From contig NZ_FNUS01000008.1 in the NCBI RefSeq assembly GCF_900108025.1, positions 1-64,000 of the forward strand: a stretch of 64,000 nt of DNA, written 5' to 3'. The DNA is from Halpernia humi (lineage in GTDB: Bacteria > Bacteroidota > Bacteroidia > Flavobacteriales > Weeksellaceae). A program made the translations under genes and the position numbers. The notes under the pieces were generated by a model, which saw only the letters and a list, made by a program, of their open reading frames with translations, did not search any database and was not told the origin of the DNA. Within the stretch, counting starts at the first letter, position 1, and every line of letters begins with the position of its first letter. Below are positions 51,366 through 59,559 of the stretch, in pieces.

Positions 51366-52742
51366 ATGAAAAAATTTAGTGAATTTGAAAATTTAGAAGA
51401 GATAATATCTGTTGATGAACAAAAACTATCAATAGATCAATTTCGTCCTTTTTCAAAAGAAATGGAAGATAAAGTTTTTCAAAAATTAAAATTAGATTGG
51501 AATTATAATTCTAATGCAATTGAAGGCAACCAATTAAGTTATGGCGAAACTATTGCGTTTCTCAATTTCGGACTTACCGCAAAAGGAAAACCTTTTAAAG
51601 ATCATTTGGATATAAAAGGTCATAATGAAGCCATTCAATTTATGCTTCAATTAATTAAAGAAAACCGTCCACTTTCGGAAAATGATATTAAAGATCTGCA
51701 TAAAATTATTTTGGTAGAGCCTTATTTTTCTACAACAATTTCACCAGAAGGAATTGACTTTCAAAAGGAAATAAAAATTGGACAATACAAAACCTCGCCT
51801 AATCACGTAAAAACAATTTCGGGAGATATTCATTACTACACAAATCCTGAAGAAGTTCCTTTCAAAATGAATGAACTTTTAGAATGGTTGAAAGAAGCAG
51901 AAAAAGACAACTTACACCCAATTCTTCTTTCAGCAATTTTTCATCATAAATTTACAGCAATACATCCTTTTGATGATGGAAACGGAAGATTGGCAAGAAT
52001 TATCAGCAACTTTATTTTGCTACAACATCAATATCCAGTTATTGTGATTAAAAATAAAGATAAAAATCAATATTATTCTGCCTTAAACATAGCAGACAAT
52101 GGAATTTATAAAGATTTAATTTTATTGTTTGTAGAAAATATATCCCACAGTTTTAATATTTATGAAAAAGCACTTGCTGGAGAGAATATAAATGAACCAG
52201 ATGATTTAGACAAAGAGATAGATCTTTTTACCAAAGAAATGAATGTTCAAAATATAAAAACGGTTGATTTTCAAGAAGATAAAGATTTTTTGATTGAAAC
52301 TTACATAAGAGGTTTTTTTGAATATTTATTTCCTAAGTTAAATAAAATTGAGCAGTTTTTTCAAAATTTTTATGTGAATTTTAATAAAAAAAAATATGGA
52401 TTTGTTAATTCTAACGATTTTCATTCAGTTGCTTTTAATAATTTATTGAAATTAAATAATTCTAAAGCAATATATAATTTTTGTTTTGAAGAAGCCGTTG
52501 CTGGAAAATATACTTTAGATTTTGAGATTATGTTTGAGTTTAAAAATAAGACTTTAGAAATTAATGTTTATAAATTTTATTCAGAAACTATGTTTGGTCT
52601 GATGAAAAATGAAATTTATTTAAAAGAAATTTTATATTCAGAAAATCCTCAGCCAATTTTTGAAGAAATTACCAAATTCATTATTAAATATCTAATGGAT
52701 GAAATTAAAAATCATACAAAAGATGAAACGTCAGAAGCGTAA
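51366..52742 (+). CDS. Fic-family protein (AMPylase-type)
   Basis: This 458-residue protein has a Fic domain: the catalytic loop HPFDDGNGR (His200) is complete, so nucleotide transfer (usually AMP) to a target protein is predicted. An N-terminal inhibitory helix S49-NAIEG (S/TxxxE(G/N)) blocks the site in class II Fic enzymes, so it is self-contained without an antitoxin. The C-terminal ~180 residues are Lys/Asn/Phe-rich and of unknown fold. The ATG at 51366 is chosen; a start 18 codons earlier would overlap metH. It sits between metH and metF, 6 nt before metF. Confidence 0.88.
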   Translation: MKKFSEFENLEEIISVDEQKLSIDQFRPFSKEMEDKVFQKLKLDWNYNSNAIEGNQLSYGETIAFLNFGLTAKGKPFKDHLDIKGHNEAIQFMLQLIKENRPLSENDIKDLHKIILVEPYFSTTISPEGIDFQKEIKIGQYKTSPNHVKTISGDIHYYTNPEEVPFKMNELLEWLKEAEKDNLHPILLSAIFHHKFTAIHPFDDGNGRLARIISNFILLQHQYPVIVIKNKDKNQYYSALNIADNGIYKDLILLFVENISHSFNIYEKALAGENINEPDDLDKEIDLFTKEMNVQNIKTVDFQEDKDFLIETYIRGFFEYLFPKLNKIEQFFQNFYVNFNKKKYGFVNSNDFHSVAFNNLLKLNNSKAIYNFCFEEAVAGKYTLDFEIMFEFKNKTLEINVYKFYSETMFGLMKNEIYLKEILYSENPQPIFEEITKFIIKYLMDEIKNHTKDETSEA

Positions 52743-52748
52743 TAAAAT

Positions 52749-53705
52749 ATGAAAATAACAGAACACATCAATAATTCAAAAGACAAAACCATATTTTCTT
52801 TTGAAATTCTTCCGCCTTTGAAAGGGCAAAATATACAGTCCATTTTTGATGCGATTGATCCTTTGATGGAATACGATCCAAAATTTATCGACGTCACTTA
52901 CCACCGAGAGGAATACGATTATATCGAGCGCGGCGACGGACTTTTAGAAAAACGCGTCGTAAGAAAGCGCCCCGGAACTGTGGGAATTTGTGCCGCAATC
53001 CAAAATAAATACCACGTAGATGCGGTGCCACATATTTTGTGTGGCGGTTTCACCAAAGAAGACACGGAAAATTTTTTGATAGAAATCGACTTTTTGGGAA
53101 TCGAAAATGTAGTGGCCTTACGTGGCGATGCGGTGAAAACCGAAACTTATTTCAGACCAGAAAAAGATGGGCATGCTTTTACAAAAGACTTGGTGAAGCA
53201 AATAAAAGCGATGAATTCGGGAGAATATTTAGATGAAACTTTGCAAAATTCTTCTTGCACAAATTTCGACATTGGCGTGGGAGGATATCCGGAAAAACAC
53301 ATGGAAGCGGCAAGTTTTGAGCAGGATTTATACCATTTAAAAAAGAAAGTTGAAGCGGGCGCAGATTATATCATCACGCAAATGTTTTTTGATAATCAAA
53401 AATATTATGATTTTGTAGATAGTTGCCGCGCAATAGGAATCACCGTGCCGATAATTCCCGGCTTAAAACCTTTGGTCACGAAAAGCCAATTGAGTATGAT
53501 TCCGCATCGGTTTAAAGTAGATTTACCCAACGATTTGGTGATTGCTATTGCGAAATCTAAGGATAATAAAGAAGCCAAAGAAATCGGAATAGAGTGGTGC
53601 ATAGAGCAAAGCAAAGATTTATTGAAAAATAAAGTGCCCGTTTTGCACTACTATTCTATGGGGAAAAGCGCTAATCTGGAACGTGTTTTAAAAGCGGCTT
53701 TTTAA
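52749..53705 (+). CDS. metF: 5,10-methylenetetrahydrofolate reductase
   Basis: This 318-residue FAD enzyme reduces methylene-THF to methyl-THF, the methyl donor of MetH. It starts with the typical SFEILPPLKGQ and has the TIM-barrel landmarks FIDVTYHREE, VPHILCGGFTKEDTENFLIE, NVVALRGD, GVGGYPEKH, ADYIITQMFFD and VPIIPGLKPL. It is the last gene of the SAM-riboswitch-controlled stretch, 6 nt after the Fic gene. Confidence 0.96.
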   Translation: MKITEHINNSKDKTIFSFEILPPLKGQNIQSIFDAIDPLMEYDPKFIDVTYHREEYDYIERGDGLLEKRVVRKRPGTVGICAAIQNKYHVDAVPHILCGGFTKEDTENFLIEIDFLGIENVVALRGDAVKTETYFRPEKDGHAFTKDLVKQIKAMNSGEYLDETLQNSSCTNFDIGVGGYPEKHMEAASFEQDLYHLKKKVEAGADYIITQMFFDNQKYYDFVDSCRAIGITVPIIPGLKPLVTKSQLSMIPHRFKVDLPNDLVIAIAKSKDNKEAKEIGIEWCIEQSKDLLKNKVPVLHYYSMGKSANLERVLKAAF

Positions 53706-53749
53706 AAAAATTAGAAGCCCGAAGATTTTAGTTTATTTTGAAGACTCTT

Positions 53750-53822
53750 CCTGCTTTCCATTACAATCTTTTTTGTCTCGTCTAGGGACGAGACAAAAAA
53801 GGATTTTCATTTCAATCAGGGC
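53750..53822 (-). repeat. Palindromic intergenic repeat with variable stem (copy 2)
   Basis: This is an inverted-orientation copy of the element at 33088: outer arms CTGCTTTCCATTACAATC and ATTTCAATCAGGGCT. The central 15-bp stem (CTTTTTTGTCTCGTC, 53768-53782, with 53787-53801) has a different sequence but is again perfectly paired. It may also terminate the metF transcript. Confidence 0.65.
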
Positions 53823-53929
53823 TATAAGTTCGTTTATTTTCCATCCCGATAAGAATTGGGAAAAAGAAAGAACACTTTTTTTATTAAATTTTAATACACC
53901 TTTCAATCTTGCACAGAAATATTTACCTA

Positions 53930-54103
53930 ATAGCGCAGATTTGCAATCCGTGCTCGTAAAACTTACCATAAATAAACTTTTTTTTCTTACTTTTATTAAA
54001 AAAAATCACCAAAATTTAAAACAATAATAATTGATGATTTTGATGGGCAAACAATATGTTTACTTCGTCACGGTTCGTAAATACGCGACATTGGGTTTTT
54101 TAA
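53930..54103 (+). repeat. Cassette-array spacer, copy 3
   Basis: It begins TAGCGCAGATTTGCAATCCG and runs through TAAACTTTTTTTTCTTACTT, AACAATAATAATTGATGATT and CGTCACGGTTCGTAAATACG. It is near identical to 54640-54849 and 55560-55765. It contains a TACTTTTA box (7/8 to TAnnTTTG) that might serve as the promoter of the following cassette. Confidence 0.85.
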
Positions 54104-54133
54104 GGCTCAAAGTCGGGAGACTTTGCGCAGCGG
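54104..54133. repeat. Left boundary hairpin of cassette A
   Basis: GGCT-CAAAGTC-GGGA-GACTTTG-CGCAGCGG is a 7-bp hairpin with asymmetric flanks. Outside the loop it is the exact reverse complement of 54611-54639. Confidence 0.8.
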
Positions 54134-54154
54134 AAGAACATTTAAGTTTTAAAA

Positions 54155-54484
54155 ATGCAATTTCTTAAAAACAATATTACTCATTTAATTATTTTCATCA
54201 TGATAGTAATCGCCATCAATATTATTGCGAATTATTATGGTGGAGCAACCTTCCATAATATAACTTTAAAGAAAGAAGACTATAATGGAAAGGTTGTGGA
54301 AATATACACTGACTTAAAAAATCATAGTATTGACTATGCAATTTTGAAAAATGGTGAAAAAATATATTTAGGACATGTTTATAATCGCATTCAAGAAGGA
54401 GATTCGATTGCAAAAAATAGAAATTCCACTAAAATACAGGTTTTTAGAAAAGACAGCATTTTCTACATTGACTTTAAAGAATAG
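54155..54484 (+). CDS. Cassette A: small membrane-anchored protein, GDT/GDS-motif family
   Basis: This 109-residue protein has one transmembrane helix (about residues 9-27) and a small extracytoplasmic domain: YNGKVVEIYTDLKNHSIDYA, ILKNGEKIYL, then IQEGDSIAKNRNSTKIQVFR. The same architecture and GD(S/T)IxK...NS motif occur in the 117-residue protein at 426, more than 53 kb away, which makes them paralogues. It stands alone inside the cassette, 21 nt after the left boundary hairpin. The function is unknown; an orphan immunity or envelope role is conceivable. Confidence 0.7.
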   Translation: MQFLKNNITHLIIFIMIVIAINIIANYYGGATFHNITLKKEDYNGKVVEIYTDLKNHSIDYAILKNGEKIYLGHVYNRIQEGDSIAKNRNSTKIQVFRKDSIFYIDFKE

Positions 54485-54610
54485 AGTTGGTAATGTTCTA
54501 AAGTTAGTGATAATTAAATTGTAGAAGATAAAGTATTGATAATCAGTAAAAAATAAAAATATGGTATTAAATAACAAGAGTATAATGTAACAAACTGGTA
54601 TGAGTATCCC

Positions 54611-54639
54611 CCGCTGCGCAAAGTCTGTGACTTTGAGCC
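54611..54639. repeat. Right boundary hairpin of cassette A
   Basis: CCGCTGCG-CAAAGTC-TGT-GACTTTG-AGCC is the inverted partner of 54104-54133. The 126 nt between the ORF stop and this hairpin resemble the corresponding stretch in cassette B (GATAATCAGTAAA, then ATTAAATAA). Confidence 0.8.
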
Positions 54640-54849
54640 CGTAATAAGCAAAATCCGATGTCGCCGATATCGATAGCGCAGATTTGCAATCCGTGCTCGT
54701 AAAACATACCACAAATAAACTTTTTTTTCTTACTTTTATTTATAAAAAATTCACCAAAATTTAAAACAATAATAATTGATAATTTTGATGGGCAAACCAT
54801 ATTTTTAATTCGTAACGGTTCGTAAATCCGCGCCTTCGGTTTTTTTTAA
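54640..54849 (+). repeat. Cassette-array spacer, copy 4
   Basis: This runs from CGTAATAAGCAAAATCCGAT through TCGCCGATATCGATAGCGCA, TAAACTTTTTTTTCTTACTT and TTGATGGGCAAACCATA to TCGTAAATCCGCGCCTTCGG. It is nearly identical to copy 5 over its whole length and links cassettes A and B. Confidence 0.88.
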
Positions 54850-54880
54850 GGCTCAAAGTCGGGAGACTTTGCGCAGCAGG
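54850..54880. repeat. Left boundary hairpin of cassette B
   Basis: GGCT-CAAAGTC-GGGA-GACTTTG-CGCAGC is identical to the left boundary of cassette A and inverted relative to 55531-55559. Confidence 0.8.
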
Positions 54881-54909
54881 GAAGCGGTTCATGGTAATTA
54901 ATTTTTTTT

Positions 54910-55395
54910 ATGAAAAATAAATCCACGCATTTTTTAATAATGTTAATCATATTTTTAATAGGATGTGAGAAAAAATCAATTATGTTTACCACTTTAGACA
55001 ACCAAGTTGCCAAAGGGTATGACATGATAAATCTGAAAAATAAATTTCCTTTTAAATGGGATAAGATCATTTTTTCAAATAACAAAACCTTAATTGATAA
55101 TAAATTAGGTTATGATTATCCATATTTAGAAAATTCATCAGAGGATGGTTTGGTTGGAGAAAGTATTATTTTTTTAAAAAATAATAAAATTGTACACCAC
55201 GAAGATTCAAAATATAGTTATAGACTTTTTGACAAAGTTGATGGAGGATTTAATTTCGCTTTTTATAATTATAATAAGATTTATTGTGTAGATAGTGATT
55301 CCGCGAAGTACACTTTAAAAATATTAAATGCTAAGCAAGGAAGGATAATTTTGTTAATTCCAAAAGGAGTACGTTTCACAGGTTTCGATTATTAA
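54910..55395 (+). CDS. Cassette B: small lipoprotein of unknown function
   Basis: This 161-residue protein has a lipoprotein signal peptide (MKNKSTHFLIMLIIFLIGCE; Cys19 as acceptor). The mature part is Asn/Lys/Tyr-rich: FTTLDNQVAKGYDMINLKNK, SSEDGLVGESIIFLKNNKIV, YRLFDKVDGGFNFAFYNYNK. No known domain is recognised, and it is not visibly related to the cassette A protein, although both are envelope-directed. It is the only ORF between the cassette B hairpins, 29 nt after the left one. The cargo varies while flanks are conserved. Confidence 0.65.
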   Translation: MKNKSTHFLIMLIIFLIGCEKKSIMFTTLDNQVAKGYDMINLKNKFPFKWDKIIFSNNKTLIDNKLGYDYPYLENSSEDGLVGESIIFLKNNKIVHHEDSKYSYRLFDKVDGGFNFAFYNYNKIYCVDSDSAKYTLKILNAKQGRIILLIPKGVRFTGFDY

Positions 55396-55530
55396 AGTTG
55401 GCAATGATTCAAAGTTAGTTATACTAAATTTTTGGAATGTAAAGAACTGATAATCAGTAAATATAAAATAACAAAATTATTAAATAAGAGTAGAAATTTA
55501 TTGAAAAATAGTATAACAATAATCCTTATC

Positions 55531-55559
55531 CCGCTGCGCAAAGTCTGTGACTTTGAGCC
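55531..55559. repeat. Right boundary hairpin of cassette B
   Basis: This is the same sequence as 54611-54639 and the inverted partner of 54850-54877. Confidence 0.8.
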
Positions 55560-55765
55560 CGTAATAAGCAAAATCCGATGTCGCCGATATCGATAGCGCA
55601 GATTTGCAATCCGTGCTCGTAAAACATACCACAAATAAACTTTTTTTTCTTACTTTTATTTATAAAAAATTCACCAAAATTTAAAACAATAATAATTGAT
55701 AATTTTGATGGGCAAACAATATTTTTAATTCGTCACGGTTCGTAAATCCGCGATATCGCGACAAT
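55560..55765 (+). repeat. Cassette-array spacer, copy 5
   Basis: This third well-preserved spacer ends GGTTCGTAAATCCGCGATAT. After it, TCTTGCACAGAAATATTT (55773-55790) repeats a stretch found at 53907-53924 before copy 3, which suggests that the array sits between two copies of the ancestral flank. The remaining 55791-56009 has an open stretch without a start codon and no recognised gene. Confidence 0.82.
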
Positions 55766-56009
55766 CTTGCACAGAAATATTTTTTAAAATTACTTCCTTA
55801 TTTTCAAGTTCAACATTCACTTCGGGAAAATTCCAGTAAAGACAATCGCAGGTTATTTATTTAAATTTTCTGGGGCGGTAATTTATATACTTTTAACTTT
55901 CAACGAATCGTCATTTACAGTATTTTCTACAATTTTTTCGTCTTTTTTAAAAGAATTTAAACAAAGAAAAAGAAGACAGAATAGACTAAAATATTTAATT
56001 CCCAGATAT

Positions 56010-57386
56010 TTAATTTTTTACTAGAACTAAATAACTCCAAGGCTTCATCACCAAAGAAGTTTTATCTGTTAAATTATATTTTTTTTCCGAAAATAATTCG
56101 GTGTAATTTCCTTTGTAATAATGGGTATTTAAATCTACAGAAACGGTTTCATTAGAAAAGTTAAAAATCGGTAAAACAGCGTCGCCAGAACTTTCGCGGT
56201 AAATTGCTATTATTTTGTCTGGTTGGTTGTTCACAACACGAATCATTTCGCCACCATATTTTCCGTTCCAAAGTGCGTGGTTTTCATGTTTTAATTTGAA
56301 TAATTTTTGATACATCGCATAATAAGGACTCGCTTTCCAAACAATCGGGTCTTTCTCGAAAAAGTTTAAACTTCTATCTAAACCGGCTTCTTGTCCGTTG
56401 TAAACGAGTGGCATTCCATTTACGGTTGCGGCAAAAACCATCGCCGTTTCTAGGCCTGCACCGAAATTTTTCTGTGGCGTTCCGTTCCAAGAATTCATAT
56501 CGTGGTTATCTACGAAATTCATTTTGTAAGCATTTATAGGGAAAGTATTCACGTCGTGCGCCAGATATTCTACCAAATTGGCGATGCCTTTATTTCTGGT
56601 TGTGGCATCTTCCATTTTTTCAAATAAACTCCAAGAATATTCCATGTCGAAAGCGTTTTTCAGCAAATCTCTAGATTCCCATTCGGCGAGCATAAAAACG
56701 GGTTTTATTTCATCTAATTCTTTTCGCGCTTCGTCCCAAAAATCAACAGGAATAAAACCTGCTGTGTCGCATCTAAAACCATCAATATTGGTTTCGGTAA
56801 TCCAATATTTTAAAGATTCCGTCATGTATTTTCGCAAGTTTGGGTTGTCATAATCAAAATCAATCACATCATCCCAATCGTACCACGGCGTTGGTTGAAA
56901 ATTTCCTTCTCGGGTTTTGGTGTACCAATCTGGGTGCTCTTTTGCTAAAGGATTGTCCCAAGCGGAATGATTTCCTACCCAATCAATAATCACGTGCATT
57001 CCCATGTCGTGAATTTTATTAACTAAATTTTTAAAATCTTGCAGATTTCCAAATTCCGGATTGATGCCACGAAAATCTTTCACAGAATAATAACTTCCAA
57101 GACTTCCTTTTCTGTTTTTCTCACCAATTGGGTGAATTGGCATTAACCAAATAATATCAATTCCTAATTTTTTTATTCTCGGTAAATCATTTTCAACCGC
57201 TTTAAAAGTGCCTTCTTTAGAATATTGCCGAACATTAACTTCATAAATTGTTGCGTTTCTTGACCATTCTGGATGTGTAAGATTGACGTAAGGTTTTGGT
57301 TGGTATTTATCTAATTCATTTTTGCTTTGCGCATTAACAAAGGAAAAATTAAAAAGCAGAACAAGTAAAAAAATGCAGTGTTTCAT
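56010..57386 (-). CDS. Secreted alpha-amylase family (GH13) glycoside hydrolase
   Basis: This 458-residue alpha-glucan-active enzyme is exported by a signal peptide (about 1-19, ending VNA-Q). All four GH13 regions are visible: HVIIDWVGNHSAWD (I), GFRCDTAGFIP with the nucleophile Asp (II), FMLAEWESRD with the general acid Glu (III) and NFVDNHDMNSWNG (IV). A beta-sandwich C-domain ends the protein. It has no carbohydrate-binding module and no SusCD neighbours. It is probably periplasmic. The gene stands alone, upstream of the tmRNA on the same strand. Confidence 0.94.
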   Translation of the reverse strand: MKHCIFLLVLLFNFSFVNAQSKNELDKYQPKPYVNLTHPEWSRNATIYEVNVRQYSKEGTFKAVENDLPRIKKLGIDIIWLMPIHPIGEKNRKGSLGSYYSVKDFRGINPEFGNLQDFKNLVNKIHDMGMHVIIDWVGNHSAWDNPLAKEHPDWYTKTREGNFQPTPWYDWDDVIDFDYDNPNLRKYMTESLKYWITETNIDGFRCDTAGFIPVDFWDEARKELDEIKPVFMLAEWESRDLLKNAFDMEYSWSLFEKMEDATTRNKGIANLVEYLAHDVNTFPINAYKMNFVDNHDMNSWNGTPQKNFGAGLETAMVFAATVNGMPLVYNGQEAGLDRSLNFFEKDPIVWKASPYYAMYQKLFKLKHENHALWNGKYGGEMIRVVNNQPDKIIAIYRESSGDAVLPIFNFSNETVSVDLNTHYYKGNYTELFSEKKYNLTDKTSLVMKPWSYLVLVKN

Positions 57387-57431
57387 AATCTAAAAGTATT
57401 TAAAATAAAGATATAAAAATTAGTTTGAAAA

Positions 57432-57463
57432 AAAATAGTCGACTCGCAAAAGTCGACTATTTT
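57432..57463. terminator. Terminator of ssrA
   Basis: Perfect 13-bp arms AAAATAGTCGACT/AGTCGACTATTTT with a 6-nt loop lie 6 nt beyond the tmRNA 3' end on the minus strand. Confidence 0.85.
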
Positions 57464-57468
57464 AAAAA

Positions 57469-57868
57469 TGGTGGAGTTGGAGGGATTCGAACCCTCGTCC
57501 AAACAAGCAATACGTAAGATTTCTACATGCTTATTCTGTAATTATTTTTCGATTGCAAACAGAGCACAGACACCCAATTCGCAACTTATCTTCTTTGGTT
57601 TTCGATCCTGAACCGAAGTCTTTCAGAACTTATTTCCGCATTGCTATGCCTCAAAATCAAACGCCGCAGAACGAAGCATTTGGGAGACATCTTGCTTCCT
57701 TACTATACTTCGGGAAAGCGCAAAATCCTACTATAATTCAGATTATGCTGCAAGAGCAAACTCTTGGTCGCCAGTTAAAATTGTGTAGCAAGGGATTAAA
57801 GAGATCGCGCTACGGTTCTCTGCATGCTTACTTACCCATCGATCTTGCTGTCGAAACCAGTCAACCCC
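57469..57868 (-). ncRNA. ssrA: Transfer-messenger RNA (tmRNA)
   Basis: This is a 400-nt one-piece tmRNA. The 5' end GGGGTTGACTGGTTTCGACA and the 3' tRNA-like end (GGTTCGAATCCCTCCAAC, then TCCACCA) form the acceptor stem GGGGTTG/CAACTCC, with CCA encoded. The tag frame ends GDQEFALAA followed by TAA (57743-57772), the usual ALAA protease signal. It rescues stalled ribosomes and marks the nascent chain. Small open frames on the opposite strand are incidental. Confidence 0.97.
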
Positions 57869-57884
57869 GATTTTTGTAAGACTA

Positions 57885-57916
57885 CAAAGTTACGCATTTT
57901 TGTCTTTACCAGCAAA
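57885..57916 (-). promoter_or_regulatory. Promoter of ssrA
   Basis: On the minus strand TTTG (57913-57916) is followed after 20 nt by TAACTTTG (57885-57892), an exact -7 box. This is a textbook Bacteroidota promoter about 17 nt before the tmRNA 5' end. Confidence 0.75.
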
Positions 57917-57989
57917 GACAAGCCATTGTTTGAAATTTATTTTTGGGCAAACATTTCACGCCTTCGAAAGCTTTTTCTTGTTTTTTTTA

Positions 57990-58060
57990 TGGCAGACATT
58001 TCCGCCTTCCGTTCCCACTTCCGCCGCGGCGGAGAGTTCCACTCAAGTCGGGCTGCAAAG
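57990..58060. repeat. Palindrome-centred intergenic repeat (copy 1)
   Basis: TGGCAGACATTTCCGCCTTC, then a perfect palindrome TCCGCCGCGGCGGA, then CACTCAAGTCGGGCTGCA. A nearly identical copy lies at 60894-60960. It is GC-richer than the surroundings and non-coding. Confidence 0.75.
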
Positions 58061-58127
58061 TCCGATAAAAAGATGTTTTTCTTTAAGAATTAGCGAAGTT
58101 TAATGCGAAATTTTAAATTAAATTTCT

Positions 58128-58135
58128 TACTTTTG
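58128..58135 (+). promoter_or_regulatory. -7 promoter box of tig
   Basis: TACTTTTG is an exact TAnnTTTG match 22 nt before the start codon. Confidence 0.6.
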
Positions 58136-58157
58136 CAACCTAAAAAAATTGAATTAA

Positions 58158-59492
58158 ATGAACGTTACAGCGACCAATCATGATGATGTAAGTGCTTTGC
58201 TTACAGTAACATTAAATAAATCTGATTATAAAGAGAAAGTAGATAAACAACTGATGAACTACGCGAAAACAGCCACAGTTCCAGGTTTTAGAAAAGGAAA
58301 AGTGCCATTAAGCATGGTCAGAAAGCAATACGAAGCAGGAATTGCTTTTGAAGAAATCAATAAACAAGTTTCTGAAGCAATTAATAATTATAGCAACGAA
58401 AACAATTTAAGATTGATGGGCCAGCCAATTCCACAGCCTGTGAACGAATTGGATTATAATGCCGAACAACTATCTGTCGCTTTCGAAGTTGGCTATGAGC
58501 CAAACTTCACCATAGATTTAGCAAAATATGAAGCGCCATATTATAACGTAGAAGCCGGCGAAAAAGAAATTGGGCAAAGCATAGAAAATATGCAGAAAAG
58601 ATTCGCAGAAAGAGAAGAAGTTGAAAAATTAGGAAAAGATTCTTTCATCACACTCGAAATAAAACAAGTGGTAGAAGAAACTGCAGAAGGAGAACACAAC
58701 CACGCACCGAAAACTATTGCTATCAATAAAGACCAAAAAGAAGCGTACGGACTTGTAAAATCTTTAAACGTAGGTGATTCTGCAAAAGTATCCAAAGAAG
58801 ATTTGCTTGCAAAAGAAGAATTAGCGAAAGAATTGGGTTTCAGCAAAGAAGAAGCAGAACACTTGCACCACAACGAAGTAGAAGTAACAGTAAAAGATTT
58901 TCACAATTTGAAATTGGCCGCGCTCGATCAAGATTTATTTGATAAAGTGTATGGTGAAGGCAATATCAAAACTGAAGAAGAACTAAAAGCGAAAGTAAAA
59001 ACCGAGCTAGATGAATATTTTCAGCAAAATGCCGATGTACATTTTGTAAACAAAATATTAGAGCAAATTACCGAAAAAGAAGAAGTAAAACTTCCTGAAG
59101 CATTTTTGGTAAAATGGTTACTGTTTTCCAACGAGCAAATTCAAACAGAAGATCAAGCGAAACAAGCCTTGGAGCAAGAAAAAAATCAATTAAAACACCA
59201 AGTAATTGAAGGTAAATTAATGACAGATAACGACATTAAAATTGATTATACTGACGTTTTACTTCAAGCAGAGCAATTGGTGAGAAACCAGTTGGCGATG
59301 TATGGCATTCACCAATTACCAGATTCTGAAGTGCAGAAATATGCCGTAGAAATGTTGAAAAATGAAGAGCAGGTTCGTCAGATTTCTGGTGAAGTAGCAA
59401 TGTCTAAATTAAAAGACGTTATTCTGGAGAAAGCGACAAAAAAAGAAAGCAAAATTTCCCATGATGAATTTTTAGAAGAACTAAAAAAATAA
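58158..59492 (+). CDS. tig: Trigger factor (ribosome-associated chaperone)
   Basis: This 444-residue chaperone binds the ribosomal exit tunnel and shields nascent chains. The N-terminal ribosome-binding domain has the signature TVPGFRKGKVPLSMVRKQY (about residues 37-55). The central part contains SFITLEIKQV and VEVTVKDFHNLKLAALD; the C-terminal arms are helical and Glu/Lys/Gln-rich. The length is normal for Bacteroidota, where the PPIase-like middle domain is degenerate. It is monocistronic with its own promoter and terminator. Confidence 0.95.
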   Translation: MNVTATNHDDVSALLTVTLNKSDYKEKVDKQLMNYAKTATVPGFRKGKVPLSMVRKQYEAGIAFEEINKQVSEAINNYSNENNLRLMGQPIPQPVNELDYNAEQLSVAFEVGYEPNFTIDLAKYEAPYYNVEAGEKEIGQSIENMQKRFAEREEVEKLGKDSFITLEIKQVVEETAEGEHNHAPKTIAINKDQKEAYGLVKSLNVGDSAKVSKEDLLAKEELAKELGFSKEEAEHLHHNEVEVTVKDFHNLKLAALDQDLFDKVYGEGNIKTEEELKAKVKTELDEYFQQNADVHFVNKILEQITEKEEVKLPEAFLVKWLLFSNEQIQTEDQAKQALEQEKNQLKHQVIEGKLMTDNDIKIDYTDVLLQAEQLVRNQLAMYGIHQLPDSEVQKYAVEMLKNEEQVRQISGEVAMSKLKDVILEKATKKESKISHDEFLEELKK

Positions 59493-59513
59493 TTCTTTCT
59501 AAAAAATATTAGC

Positions 59514-59543
59514 AAAAACCACCGAAATTTTCGGTGGTTTTTT
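59514..59543 (+). terminator. Terminator of tig
   Basis: AAAACCACCGAAA pairs with TTTCGGTGGTTTT and a T-run follows; strong intrinsic terminator. Confidence 0.88.
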
Positions 59544-59559
59544 GTTTCACAGAAGTATC

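Noticed and set aside
55791-56006. Remnant of a membrane protein gene upstream of the amylase end
   Set aside because: About 70 open codons (…AGYLFKFSGAVIYILLTFN…) look membrane-like but have no start codon and no recognised homologue; could be chance.
57553-57879. Open frames on the plus strand across ssrA
   Set aside because: They lie antisense to the tmRNA, whose ends, CCA and tag are all identifiable.
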